DNA of 64,000 bases from Brachyspira hampsonii (GTDB taxonomy: Bacteria; Spirochaetota; Brachyspiria; Brachyspirales; Brachyspiraceae), in the NCBI RefSeq assembly GCF_001746205.1, contig NZ_MDCO01000009.1:310001-374000 (forward strand), given 5' to 3'. Position numbers and translations under genes: made by a program. The notes beneath the pieces were generated by a model, which saw nothing but the letters and a program-made list of their open reading frames with translations, did not search any database and had not been told where the DNA came from. Positions 25,969-35,202 of the stretch are shown here, in pieces; the first letter of the stretch is position 1, and every line of letters begins with the position of its first letter.

Positions 25969-27030
25969 ATGAAAAAGATTTATATATTAATATTATTATT
26001 TATGATAACTATTAATATATACCCTAATACTTTAGACAATACTCATATTGATAAATATCTGCTCCTTACACTTAACGGCACTATAAATAACTCCCCTATA
26101 ACTATGCATATAAAAATAAAAAATCCTAATTCTATTATTGAAGGTAAAATCAGAACAATAAAAGGGCATTATAAATATGTAAGCAATAATGATGCTGTAA
26201 AATTGGAAGGCAGTATTGATAAAAAAGGTATGACTATAAAGACTCCTAATAATGAAATTTTTGCTTTTACTTTTAATGAAAATCAATTATACGATATTAT
26301 CAATTCAAAAAATGAAATGTATGTTAATTTAAATGGTAAATGGAGAAATAAGGATAAATCATCAGAATGCAGCATAAAAACTATAAAATTTATTCATTGT
26401 CTTTATGAAATATATATAGAAAAAGAATATGAAGGAAATGCCGGTGCTATAGGAAGCATATACATAGATGATAAATCTTTGGCAATTTATAAAGGAAATT
26501 TGACAAATATTACATTAAATGAATTAATCTCTGATATGAATGATAATCTCGATAAAAACCTAAAAACATATAATCAAAATGATAATTCAAACCATACTGA
26601 ATTTTCTTATATTTCAGATTACTTTGATAATAATATATTTTCTATTATCAACTATTATGATGTATACTATTTAGAAAATGATATGATTTATAAATCTTCT
26701 GTAAGCATATTTGATATAGATTCATTGGTAAAAATAAATAATTACTTAGGAAATTTAGTATATGACACTGAAAAATTCAGAACTTTTTTGAAAAACAAAA
26801 TAAAAGAACAAACAGACAATTATGAGAAAGATAATTTCTCAGAATATTTTGATGAATATATAACCTCACTTAATTATGCTGAAATATATTTTAATACTGA
26901 TAGTTCTTTAACTATTCATTTCTTTTTTACAAAAGAAAAGATAGAATATAGTTTTATAAATATAAATATTGATGAATTAAAACCTTATATAAAGCCTGAC
27001 AGCTTTTATAAATATTTATTTTCTAATTAG
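25969..27030 (+). CDS. secreted protein with a possible DUF3298/RsiV-like C-terminus
   Basis: A 353-residue protein with a signal peptide (MKKIYILILLFMITINIYPN). The first half is strand-rich (GTINNSPITMHIKIKNPNSI). The C-terminal 120 residues (SLVKINNYLGNLVY onward, then FFFTKEKIEYSFINI and LKPYIKPDSFYKYL) resemble the arrangement of DUF3298/RsiV-type periplasmic domains that bind or sense envelope ligands. The match is weak and based on pattern only. Monocistronic. No clear ribosome-binding site beyond TAAAGG. Confidence 0.6.
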   Translation: MKKIYILILLFMITINIYPNTLDNTHIDKYLLLTLNGTINNSPITMHIKIKNPNSIIEGKIRTIKGHYKYVSNNDAVKLEGSIDKKGMTIKTPNNEIFAFTFNENQLYDIINSKNEMYVNLNGKWRNKDKSSECSIKTIKFIHCLYEIYIEKEYEGNAGAIGSIYIDDKSLAIYKGNLTNITLNELISDMNDNLDKNLKTYNQNDNSNHTEFSYISDYFDNNIFSIINYYDVYYLENDMIYKSSVSIFDIDSLVKINNYLGNLVYDTEKFRTFLKNKIKEQTDNYEKDNFSEYFDEYITSLNYAEIYFNTDSSLTIHFFFTKEKIEYSFININIDELKPYIKPDSFYKYLFSN

Positions 27031-27068
27031 ATACTGATAATTTTATTATCATACATAATAATAAAATA

Positions 27069-27096
27069 TTTACAAATTATATATTTGTGATATAAT
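27069..27096 (+). promoter_or_regulatory. candidate cdaA promoter, leaderless arrangement
   Basis: TTTACA (27069-27074) and a perfect TATAAT (27091-27096) are 16 bases apart, with TGA just before the -10 (extended -10). The cdaA ATG begins at 27105, eight bases after the box, so transcription would start about at the ATG. No Shine-Dalgarno sequence exists. Confidence 0.6.
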
Positions 27097-27104
27097 TGAA
27101 AACG

Positions 27105-27887
27105 ATGCTTTATTTAATAAATAATTTTATATCAACTTCAAATTGGCGATATTTCTTTTATGGTCTGGATATAATATTGGTTGCTGTATTATTTTATATT
27201 ATATATATGCTTATGTATAATACAAGAGCTTACAGCATAGCAATAGGTTTTATAATATTATTCTTTATAACCTTAATAGCAAAAGTATTCGGACTTTCTA
27301 CATTATCTTGGATATTTGATCAATTCTTTCAAGTTGGACTTATAGCCATTGTAGTGATATTCCAAGCAGAAATAAAACATGCTTTGAGAATACTAGGCGG
27401 AAGAGCATTTTTGAAAAAGTCATTCAGATATGATGAAGATCAAATACAAAAGATATTGAGTGCCACATTTAATTTATCATATAAAGGATATGGTGCTTTA
27501 ATAGTTTTTCAAAGAAATATATCTCTTCATTCTTTAGTTGATAGAGCGGTAAAGCTTAATGCTGATATATCCATAGAGCTTATTGAAGCTATATTTTTTA
27601 AGAATAACCCTATTCATGACGGTGCTGCCATAATAATGGAAAATAGAATAGCAGCTGCAAGTGCATATCTACCGCTTACAGAAATAGAGCCTCAAATAAA
27701 AAATAGAAGATTAGGAACTAGACATAGAGCAGCACTTGGTATTTCAGAACAAACAGATGCCGTTGTAGTTGTAGTTTCAGAGGAAACTCAATGTGTATCT
27801 ATTGTTCATAATGGCATATTAGAATATAATTTAAATAGAGAAGAATTATATAAAAGGCTTGGGGAACTTTTAGAGATAAAAAAATGA
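27105..27887 (+). CDS. cdaA: diadenylate cyclase CdaA
   Basis: CdaA condenses two ATP to the second messenger c-di-AMP at the membrane. Three N-terminal membrane helices (about 18-90) precede the DAC domain. The DAC domain has the DGAAIIM motif near 172 and the GTRHRAALGISEQTDAVVVV block near 203. I placed the start at the ATG at 27105 (260 aa); a TTG at 27096 is in frame but lies inside the -10 box. The YbbR-domain gene overlaps its end by four bases, the conserved cdaA-cdaR pair. c-di-AMP usually controls potassium transport, osmotic balance and cell wall. Confidence 0.94.
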   Translation: MLYLINNFISTSNWRYFFYGLDIILVAVLFYIIYMLMYNTRAYSIAIGFIILFFITLIAKVFGLSTLSWIFDQFFQVGLIAIVVIFQAEIKHALRILGGRAFLKKSFRYDEDQIQKILSATFNLSYKGYGALIVFQRNISLHSLVDRAVKLNADISIELIEAIFFKNNPIHDGAAIIMENRIAAASAYLPLTEIEPQIKNRRLGTRHRAALGISEQTDAVVVVVSEETQCVSIVHNGILEYNLNREELYKRLGELLEIKK

Positions 27888-28924
27888 AAAGTAAAAAAAC
27901 ATCGAATTTAACTAAATTTAATTTAAAAAAGATATTAGCTCGTATAACTAATAGATTAGGTATTAAATTATTATGTCTTTTAATGTCATTTTTATTGTTT
28001 CTATTTGTAAGATATCAAAAAGAATATACTAAAGACTATGTTGCAAAAATAGAAATAAAAAACACCCCTTCAAGATTATTAATAGCGAATGATGTACCTG
28101 AATATATTACAATAACTTTAACAGGATTCAAAGATAATATTTATGAACTTCCTACAGAATTTAGTGCTTATATAGATCTTACAAATGCTGTTATAGGCAG
28201 CAATATGTATGATGTTCTTTTAGATAGCGACATAGATTACTCAAAAATGAACATTATAATTAATCCTAGCCAAATACCTATAATACTAGATGAACTATCA
28301 TATAAAACTGTACCTATAAAAGTACCTATAGTAGGAAAGACTTCTTACGGACTTACAATTGACAATATAAGAGTAAATCCTTCCAACACTATAATATCAG
28401 GTCCTAAAACTTTAGTATCATCTATGAATGAAATTAAAACTTATAATGTAGATGTAACAGGTAAATATTTTGATTATTCTACAATATCAAGAATCAATTC
28501 ACCTATAAATATCAAATCAGATGTTTCAAGGGTAAATATTAATATAATCTTTGATAGAAATCTTGACAGAAAAGAATTTAATAATATTGCGGTAAAAATA
28601 GACAATCTAAACGGCAAATTCAAAATAAACAATACTAACCCGCTTATAATAAATAAAGTAATTTTAGAAGCGAATAAAGTAATGCTCTCAAATTTATCAC
28701 CTGATGATATTAAATTATATATAGACTTACAAAAATTAACTAATTCCGGTATTTATTCTAATATATCTGTAGAAGCCAATATACCCGAACATACCAGACT
28801 CCTAGAAATAGAACCTTCATTCTTTGATATTGAGATAACAGAAAGAGACACTAATGATAATAATATCATCAATACTAATGAAAATACAAATGAAAACAAT
28901 TTAAATAATGCATCTAATGAATAA
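27884..28924 (+). CDS. cdaR: YbbR-domain protein (CdaR-type regulator of CdaA)
   Basis: A 346-residue membrane-anchored protein. A cytoplasmic basic N-terminus is followed by one transmembrane helix (about 28-45) and extracytoplasmic YbbR repeats, seen as alternating strands with 'V.V...G' and 'P..I.I.GP...V' motifs (VRYQKEYTKDY, GLTIDNIRVNPSNTIISGPK). An asparagine-rich tail ends the protein. Its ATG overlaps the cdaA stop, so it is translated with cdaA, and in other bacteria the partner tunes cyclase activity. The gene symbol is by context. Confidence 0.85.
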   Translation: MKSKKTSNLTKFNLKKILARITNRLGIKLLCLLMSFLLFLFVRYQKEYTKDYVAKIEIKNTPSRLLIANDVPEYITITLTGFKDNIYELPTEFSAYIDLTNAVIGSNMYDVLLDSDIDYSKMNIIINPSQIPIILDELSYKTVPIKVPIVGKTSYGLTIDNIRVNPSNTIISGPKTLVSSMNEIKTYNVDVTGKYFDYSTISRINSPINIKSDVSRVNINIIFDRNLDRKEFNNIAVKIDNLNGKFKINNTNPLIINKVILEANKVMLSNLSPDDIKLYIDLQKLTNSGIYSNISVEANIPEHTRLLEIEPSFFDIEITERDTNDNNIINTNENTNENNLNNASNE

Positions 28925-28940
28925 GGTAAATTAGTAAATA

Positions 28941-29303
28941 ATGAAAAGATTAAAATACGGCGATGTGCTAATATTTTTATTTATAATTATTTTCTCATTT
29001 TTTTATGCTAAGAATCTAATTTCAAATAAAAGCAGTAAAATAATAATAGATACTCATGACAAATCTTTCAGATATGATTTAAATACGGACAGAGAAATTA
29101 TTGTTAATGGTTTATTAGGCGAATCAAAAATCATTATAAGCAATAGGCAAATTATGTTTGAAAGCTCTCCTTGCAGGGATAAATTATGCATTAAGGCAGG
29201 TGTACTAAAAAATGCCCCTATAATATGCATGCCCAATGGTATATCTATAAGATTTGAAAAAAATATGGAGAACAATATAGAAATAGATTCTATAGTTCAA
29301 TAG
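28941..29303 (+). CDS. NusG domain II-containing protein
   Basis: A 120-residue protein with an N-terminal membrane helix or signal anchor (about 9-25) and an extracytoplasmic domain. SPCRDKLCIKAGVLKNAPIICMPNGI holds the two-cysteine core (the SPCRDKLC pair and the later C) of the NusG_II family, which is unrelated to NusG function despite its name. In many genomes it sits beside the Gx transporter gene, as here (eight bases to the next start), and is thought to be linked to electron transfer or flavin use. The role is unconfirmed. Confidence 0.8.
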   Translation: MKRLKYGDVLIFLFIIIFSFFYAKNLISNKSSKIIIDTHDKSFRYDLNTDREIIVNGLLGESKIIISNRQIMFESSPCRDKLCIKAGVLKNAPIICMPNGISIRFEKNMENNIEIDSIVQ

Positions 29304-29311
29304 GAATATTT

Positions 29312-29845
29312 ATGTTATTTTTAGAAAATATAAAATCTCATACAGGCAAAAGAAGAATATATGATATAATATTTTTTGCTTTTTTATCATCATTTATTGC
29401 CGCTGTTGAAAATATGTTTCCAAGACCTATACCATATTTCAGAATAGGATTTTCTTTTGTTATTGTATTAATGGTTGTAGATGTATTTACTTTCAGAGAA
29501 CTGCTGCTGCTTATATTTATAAAAAATGTTTCTGTTGCTTTGGCTTTTGCTTATATATTAACGCCTCCTTTTTATTTAGGATTATGCGGAGGTATAACAT
29601 CAATCATAGTAATGAAATTAATGAGTTATTTTAAAAATACATTTTCTATATTTGGTGTGAGTTTAGCCGGTGCTTTAATAAGTAATTTATCTCAGGCTTT
29701 TCTATCTAAATATTTATTTAAATTGCCTGATATAAGATTTTTAATAGTACCTGTATTTATATTATCGCTTATCACAGGAAGTATAGTTGGTATTATCACT
29801 ATGATATTATGCAATGATAATTATAAAAAAGGCTTCAATAATTAA
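29312..29845 (+). CDS. Gx transporter family protein (heptaprenyl diphosphate synthase component I-like)
   Basis: A 177-residue polytopic membrane protein with about five to six helices. It contains the family core PRPIPYFRIGFSFVIVLMVV (the 'P..P..RLG..N...L' motif) and LCGGITSIIVMKLM with the 'GG..S..M' motif. The family is annotated as heptaprenyl diphosphate synthase component I but behaves like a small ECF-type transporter. AGGA precedes the ATG. It ends the cdaA operon, and a terminator overlaps its 3' end. Confidence 0.82.
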   Translation: MLFLENIKSHTGKRRIYDIIFFAFLSSFIAAVENMFPRPIPYFRIGFSFVIVLMVVDVFTFRELLLLIFIKNVSVALAFAYILTPPFYLGLCGGITSIIVMKLMSYFKNTFSIFGVSLAGALISNLSQAFLSKYLFKLPDIRFLIVPVFILSLITGSIVGIITMILCNDNYKKGFNN

Positions 29846-29866
29846 AATAATTATCAAAGCCTTTTA
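29827..29866. terminator. bidirectional intrinsic terminator
   Basis: AAAGGCTT plus AATAATT pairs with AATTAT plus AAAGCCTTT with a C-C mismatch, overlapping the 3' end of the Gx-transporter gene and facing the minus-strand lipoprotein gene. The stem is GC-poor but long. Confidence 0.7.
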
Positions 29867-29895
29867 TATTTTTAGATTATAATTCATTAACTTTA

Positions 29896-30735
29896 TTATT
29901 TTTGACTAGGATCGAAAATAGTATCTTCATTCAATAAATGTTTATATTCTGTAAGATAATAAGCTATAAGTTCATTAAGCTGTTTTTCATATTTATCTTT
30001 TAAACTTGGATTAGCTCCATTTATTGCATCTTTCCATAATATTTTATTTAAAATGTCAGTTACTACCCCCTGAAGAGTATAAGGAACTTTATATTTCCCT
30101 ACATGATGAAAGCCTATATTATGCATATGTTCATGAAACATTAAACCTGCTGTATTAGCGTATGCCTGACTTTCCATATAAGTAGAATAGTTGCCAAATA
30201 AAGCAGAATCTATACTGCCCCAATTACCGCTGCTGAATCCTACCCATCCGCCTGTAGGTATTTGATTTTCAGGCTGAAGACCATGACGAAGATATCTTGA
30301 TTTTCCCATTTCACCTGTACCAACTCCAGCTGCTGTATTCATTTTTCTATATACAAAATCATATTTAAGAGAACGAACAGTATCTATAACTTTTTGAGCA
30401 TCATATTTATCTCCTACTTTAAGTTCTTGTCCGTCATAGCTGTCATTTACAGAAGAACCCAATTCAGCATCCGCAGCCTTTATACGGCTTGCAAACTCAT
30501 CAGTATTAACTGCCAATCTGATAAGAGCCATACATATTAACATATACTTTTTTTCATCAACTGTAATAGTTGTGTATTTTGTTAATTCGCTGGCTATCTC
30601 AAAACTTTCTATACCAACCTGCCAATATGGGTATTTTTTATCAATACTTTCTTTACTAAAATCATCAGGCTTTAATACATTATTATTACATCCTAAAACA
30701 GCAAGCAGAAGTAAACTAAATAATTTTTTTACCAT
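29896..30735 (-). CDS. lipoprotein with a metzincin-type zinc-protease motif
   Basis: A 279-residue predicted lipoprotein: the lipobox VLGC places the lipid-modified cysteine at 16. At 201-211 the sequence HEHMHNIGFHH fits HExxHxxGxxH exactly, the zinc-binding signature of metzincin metalloproteases with the third histidine and the turn glycine present. A Met-turn could not be identified with confidence. The upstream part is helical and ends in a GGWVGFSSGNWGS segment. It is the last gene of a minus-strand operon behind two outer-membrane barrels (17-base gap), suggesting a surface protease that might process those or host proteins. AAGGAG precedes the ATG. Confidence 0.78.
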   Translation of the reverse strand: MVKKLFSLLLLAVLGCNNNVLKPDDFSKESIDKKYPYWQVGIESFEIASELTKYTTITVDEKKYMLICMALIRLAVNTDEFASRIKAADAELGSSVNDSYDGQELKVGDKYDAQKVIDTVRSLKYDFVYRKMNTAAGVGTGEMGKSRYLRHGLQPENQIPTGGWVGFSSGNWGSIDSALFGNYSTYMESQAYANTAGLMFHEHMHNIGFHHVGKYKVPYTLQGVVTDILNKILWKDAINGANPSLKDKYEKQLNELIAYYLTEYKHLLNEDTIFDPSQK

Positions 30736-30752
30736 ATTTTTCTCCTTATAAA

Positions 30753-31523
30753 TTAATTATTCGGCAGTATTCTTATGCCAACTTGAAAACCTATATCAAA
30801 ACTAGATATAGTTTGTTTTGTTATTTTGGCTATGCTTTGATTATTTAATATAGTATTTTTAAAAGACATACCAAAATCTCCTCCTATATAACCGCCCAAT
30901 ACTAATGCGAATTTCTTATCCGTATAAACTTCATAATCTACAGAAACTCTAAGATATGGTATGATAGGGACATCAAATACATTTTTTATCTGAAATGCAT
31001 TATAATTTTCTATATTTCTATCAATATTCTTAGCATCATAATTTATATAAGATGACATAGCCCTAGCATATAGAGGCACTTTAATTCCTACATTCACTCC
31101 GAATGCAAATTTCTTCCAATTAAATTTAGGATATATACCAAAAGACATACTCTCAAACATATAAACATAACTATTTTCATTTTTTTTATCCCCGCTCATA
31201 CTATAAAATGAAAACTCATCATGATTATATCCTAATTCACCTAAAACACTTATACTAAAATCTTTATTTATATCAAATCTGTATCCTATATGAAATAAAA
31301 AACCTGCATCGAATCCCGCTGATGATTTTCTATTTGCCTGTTTTACTGCTGATTCAAATTGAGTTTTCTGCTGTGATGTTGGATTTTTATTAGTTAAACT
31401 ATACTGATTTATTCCAATACTTAAACCTAATGGAACAAATATTCCTAATTCTATACCGCTTTTAGCAAAAACAGTAAGGCAGCTTAAAAACATTATTATA
31501 AATATATTCAATACTTTTTTCAT
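30753..31523 (-). CDS. outer-membrane beta-barrel protein, paralogue 2
   Basis: A 256-residue exported protein. The signal peptide ends SCLTVFAKS before GIELGIFVPLGLSIGINQY. The strand-and-turn pattern follows (GFDAGFLFHIGYRFDINKDF, FGVNVGIKVPLYAR), and the C-terminal strand is FDIGFQVGIRILPNN. It is clearly related to the protein at 31558 and, more distantly, to that at 24957. The variable regions lie between the conserved barrel strands, as expected for surface-exposed loops. It sits between the other barrel gene and the metzincin-like lipoprotein with 34- and 17-base gaps. Confidence 0.76.
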   Translation of the reverse strand: MKKVLNIFIIMFLSCLTVFAKSGIELGIFVPLGLSIGINQYSLTNKNPTSQQKTQFESAVKQANRKSSAGFDAGFLFHIGYRFDINKDFSISVLGELGYNHDEFSFYSMSGDKKNENSYVYMFESMSFGIYPKFNWKKFAFGVNVGIKVPLYARAMSSYINYDAKNIDRNIENYNAFQIKNVFDVPIIPYLRVSVDYEVYTDKKFALVLGGYIGGDFGMSFKNTILNNQSIAKITKQTISSFDIGFQVGIRILPNN

Positions 31524-31557
31524 AATTTTCTCTTTATCAACTTTTTAATACTTAATA

Positions 31558-32340
31558 TTAATTCATAGGTCTTATTTTAACGCCTACTTGTATACCTAAA
31601 TCTACACTTGATATATTTTCTATAGGGGCATCAATTTGATTATTGATTTTTGAGCCTTTTATCTGATATCTTAAAGCAAAGTCATAATCAATATATGCTC
31701 CTACAACTATATCAAATTTCTTAGATGTATATACTGAATAATCTAAAGTTAATTTTAAATATCCTATTACATTTGAAGTAAAATAGTCTTTGTAATTTTT
31801 CATATCTATCATTTTTATAGTTTCAGCTGTATAATCTAATGTTTGATTATATCCTGAATTATTGATTGTGCCGGATAAAAATATTTTCATTCCTACACCT
31901 ACGCCAAAAGAAAATCTTTTATAATTAACTTTAGGTAAAATACCAATAACAAGGCTGTCAAAAGTATAGTAACGATAATTCTGCTGTTTAAGTGCCGGAA
32001 CATCTGTTTTACTGTCTTTTAATCTGTAATTAAAAGTGTCTCTGCTGTATCCAAGCTCTCCCATAAAACTAAAACTAATTTCTTCATTTAATTCTAGTCT
32101 ATAGCCTGCCTGAAATAAAGCACCTGCATCATACCCAATATGGGAAGTCCTTGTATTATTTGTAACATAAGTATTGTATGTAGCTGCCTGCTGATTATTT
32201 AAACTTGATGGAGCTTTGTCATAATAATGAATACCTACATTAAAACCTATAGGAACAAAAACGCCAAGCTCTAATCCGCTTTTTGCAAATACCGAATAAG
32301 AAAGAATAAATAACACCGCTAATATTTTACATAATTTCAT
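31558..32340 (-). CDS. outer-membrane beta-barrel protein, paralogue 1
   Basis: A 260-residue exported protein with the signal peptide MKLCKILAVLFILSYSVFA. The mature N-terminus KSGLELGVFVPIGFNVGIHY matches the start of the protein at 30753, and the end VDLGIQVGVKIRPMN matches its last strand. AAGGG precedes the ATG. It is the first gene of the three-gene minus-strand operon, and its promoter must lie in the 135-base spacer shared with the divergent hydrolase. The role is inferred to be surface structure or adhesion, with no direct evidence. Confidence 0.76.
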   Translation of the reverse strand: MKLCKILAVLFILSYSVFAKSGLELGVFVPIGFNVGIHYYDKAPSSLNNQQAATYNTYVTNNTRTSHIGYDAGALFQAGYRLELNEEISFSFMGELGYSRDTFNYRLKDSKTDVPALKQQNYRYYTFDSLVIGILPKVNYKRFSFGVGVGMKIFLSGTINNSGYNQTLDYTAETIKMIDMKNYKDYFTSNVIGYLKLTLDYSVYTSKKFDIVVGAYIDYDFALRYQIKGSKINNQIDAPIENISSVDLGIQVGVKIRPMN

Positions 32341-32438
32341 TGTAACCCTTAATTTTTATATTCTATGTTTTTATAATAACACATATTGTCATATTAATCA
32401 AACGGTATTATTATAAAATTAATTAGTTATTTTTATCA

Positions 32439-32467
32439 TTGTAATAATGACTATTATTCTATATAAT
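32439..32467 (+). promoter_or_regulatory. candidate hydrolase promoter, leaderless arrangement
   Basis: TTGTAA (32439-32444) and a perfect TATAAT (32462-32467) are 17 bases apart. The hydrolase ATG begins at 32476, eight bases after the -10 box, with no ribosome-binding site, as at purF and cdaA. Confidence 0.55.
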
Positions 32468-32475
32468 ACTAAATC

Positions 32476-33420
32476 ATGGATATATTTTTTGAAGAATATG
32501 TAAATATAAATGGTATAGAACAATATTTTATACATTACCCAAAAAAATCGGATACAACTTTACTGTTTCTGCATGGAGGCCCAGGAGAAAGCGAAGCATA
32601 TTTTCTATATAAAATGCATTCAAAAACTCAAAACTATAATTTAGTGTACTATGATCAAAGAGGAACAGGAAAAACTCAGGCAAGAAATAAATCAAAAGAT
32701 AAAGATATCACTATAGAGAAACTGCTTATAGATTTGAAAGAAACAATTAATTATATTAAATTAAGATATAATTCTAAATATATTATTTTACTAGGGCATT
32801 CTTGGGGAAGTGTTTTGGGAATTGAATTTATAAAAAAATTTCCTAATCTAGTTTCTGCCTATATTGGTATGGGGCAAGTTGTAAATTTTCAAATAGGAGA
32901 GAAAACCGGATTTGATTATTGTTATAATATTGTTCAAAAAAGCAATAATCAGAAATATATCAAAAAAATAGAGAAATTAAAAAATTATCCTTCTATTATA
33001 AATAAAAATAATGTATTTGAAATATTTAAAAATTTCAGGGAGATACAAGTAAAATATAAATTAGCTGGGTATTATGAAGGCAATGATAAATTAAATAAAA
33101 TAATTAAACAAAGTCCTATATACTCATTTAAAGATATCTTTAATCATAATTCATTAATATTAAATAAAAATCTTATATATTATATAATTGATTATGATAC
33201 AAGTAAATTTACAAACTTCAGTATGCCTATATTTTTTATATGCGGTGCTGATGATTGGCAGGTACCTACTGTTATTGTAAAAGAATACTATGAAACTATA
33301 ACAGCTCCTGATAAAGATTTATTTATCGCAGAGAATGCAGGACATCTTCTCAATATAGAAAATACAAAAGATTATAATACAATAGTAGAAGGTATATGCA
33401 GCAGGGTAAACGGACATTAA
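32476..33420 (+). CDS. alpha/beta hydrolase, prolyl-aminopeptidase-like
   Basis: A 314-residue alpha/beta hydrolase with the oxyanion motif LLFLHGGPGESEAYF, then YYDQRGTGKTQA, and the nucleophile elbow LLGHSWGS with Ser109. The acid lies in CGADDWQVP (near 258) and the histidine in ENAGHLLN (near 293). The HGGPG and YDQRG motifs are typical of the proline iminopeptidase (S33) group, which releases N-terminal proline from peptides. The substrate here is uncertain. No signal peptide, so it acts in the cytoplasm. Confidence 0.82.
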   Translation: MDIFFEEYVNINGIEQYFIHYPKKSDTTLLFLHGGPGESEAYFLYKMHSKTQNYNLVYYDQRGTGKTQARNKSKDKDITIEKLLIDLKETINYIKLRYNSKYIILLGHSWGSVLGIEFIKKFPNLVSAYIGMGQVVNFQIGEKTGFDYCYNIVQKSNNQKYIKKIEKLKNYPSIINKNNVFEIFKNFREIQVKYKLAGYYEGNDKLNKIIKQSPIYSFKDIFNHNSLILNKNLIYYIIDYDTSKFTNFSMPIFFICGADDWQVPTVIVKEYYETITAPDKDLFIAENAGHLLNIENTKDYNTIVEGICSRVNGH

Positions 33421-33521
33421 TCTTCTAAATTCCAAAATTCAAAGTCTATAGATTTTAAATTTCCATATTATGCATAATAGACAAAAATAATATTTAATTA
33501 TTTATATAAATTACAAAAAAT

Positions 33522-35120
33522 TTATTTAGATATTGGCTCAGGAGAATATCCCAATTTCCTTGATTCTTCAAAATAATACTTACTTTTTTCAGTGTATTCC
33601 TTCATCTTTTCAGCTGTAATGGTAGTAAGTTTGGCGTATTCATCATAAACCAATGACAAATAATAATAACTTTCAGCCAAAACAGAATTTGATTTATTAT
33701 TCTTAATAGATTTTAGAAAACTATATTCAGACTCTTTTAAATCTTTTACCTGTTTTTCTAGTTTGTATTTATAAAGCGATGTTATTCCGCCATTATTCAA
33801 AAGATAAAAATTATCTTTTTCTAAAGTAAGTCCATGCTTTATATCTTTTTCAGCATTATCTAAACTTTCTATATCTTTACAAATTTTGTAATCTGTTAAA
33901 TAAAGCCAGCCTCTGTTTATATATATAGAAGTATTACTATTATCTATAGCAAGAGCCTTATTATAATTATCTAAAGACATTTGAAAATATTTTTTATCAT
34001 GAGTATTTTTATATTTTTCATTATAAAGATCTGAATATATAAGCAATGTGCTTAAATCATCTTTATCATTATTATCACTAACTATCCTATTATAATCATT
34101 TAAAGCTAAATTAAAATAATTCTCATTAGATGTATAATGATATTTTTTAGTATAAAGAACCGCTCTGTCTTTCAAAGTGTCTGTACTGCTATATTCATTA
34201 AAACTATTAATATCTATTATTTTATTATAATCTTTTAAAGCAGCATCAAAATATTTATCTTCAGAAGTTTCTTCATATTTTTTATTAAACAGCAATGCCC
34301 TGCTTTTTAATACAGCCGTATTATTATCATCAAAACTCAATATTTTCGTATATATGTTTATTGCATTATCATCATTTCCATTTTCAACCTCTCTTAAAGC
34401 CATAAGGGATAATTCATTTATATCTAAATTTTCATCATTCTTATTTTTCTTTATAACATTCCAAAATAAATTATCTCCATTCTTATTGTATTTATAATAA
34501 TCATTTTTCAAAACTAACTTATCCCCATCATTATTTGTATCAATAATTTTTTGCTCATTATCTAAACCTATTGAATTAATAATACCTGATGTATCCAATT
34601 TATTAATACTTTCATCTTTTTTATCTTTATTATTATCATTGCTATCCCTATTAAAAAAACTAACATCTGAATCAGCACTTTCTAATGCTTTAGAATCACT
34701 TCCTCTAAATAAAAACATAGAGGCAATAATAGTGAGTAATGTAGCTGCAAATATAATAGCTATAGTTCTAGTATCTACATTTAATAAACCGCTTTTATCT
34801 ATAATTGAATTGAAACTATTAACATGAGGAGCGATATATTCTTTATATTTTATTTCTAGTAAATAATCTAAATTTTTCTTTATATTATTTCTATTTAGAA
34901 TATCATTTTTATTACTTAATTGAGTATTAGTCTGTATATTACTTTTATATGAATAGGATTTATTATATGTATTTGAATTATATATCCAATAGCATATTCC
35001 AGCGATTAATAAAACAAGGAATAAAGTTGTTAACATAACAACTTTTGAAGAAGACTTTTCTATTTCAGGTTCATAATTTTCTTCATTTTTTATAAAATTA
35101 TGTTCTTCTTCCATTTCCAT
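33522..35120 (-). CDS. TPR protein with two membrane segments
   Basis: A 532-residue protein. An acidic N-terminus precedes membrane helices at about 28-48 and 119-138, with a lysine/asparagine-rich linker between them. From about 230 a series of TPR units follows, each with the pattern 'DKYFDAALKDYNKIID...NEYSSTDTLKDRAVLYTKKY' spaced roughly 45 residues apart. The TPR part is probably cytoplasmic, an anchored scaffold. Regular repeats with a long variable spacer are unusual, since canonical TPRs are 34 residues. I do not recognise the specific family. It stands alone with ankyrin genes downstream. Confidence 0.72.
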   Translation of the reverse strand: MEMEEEHNFIKNEENYEPEIEKSSSKVVMLTTLFLVLLIAGICYWIYNSNTYNKSYSYKSNIQTNTQLSNKNDILNRNNIKKNLDYLLEIKYKEYIAPHVNSFNSIIDKSGLLNVDTRTIAIIFAATLLTIIASMFLFRGSDSKALESADSDVSFFNRDSNDNNKDKKDESINKLDTSGIINSIGLDNEQKIIDTNNDGDKLVLKNDYYKYNKNGDNLFWNVIKKNKNDENLDINELSLMALREVENGNDDNAINIYTKILSFDDNNTAVLKSRALLFNKKYEETSEDKYFDAALKDYNKIIDINSFNEYSSTDTLKDRAVLYTKKYHYTSNENYFNLALNDYNRIVSDNNDKDDLSTLLIYSDLYNEKYKNTHDKKYFQMSLDNYNKALAIDNSNTSIYINRGWLYLTDYKICKDIESLDNAEKDIKHGLTLEKDNFYLLNNGGITSLYKYKLEKQVKDLKESEYSFLKSIKNNKSNSVLAESYYYLSLVYDEYAKLTTITAEKMKEYTEKSKYYFEESRKLGYSPEPISK

Positions 35121-35202
35121 GCAAAAATCCCGATATTAAGTAAGATATTTATCGGATTGCATTTCATAAAAAGAAATAAATATGATAACTTGATCGTATT
35201 TT

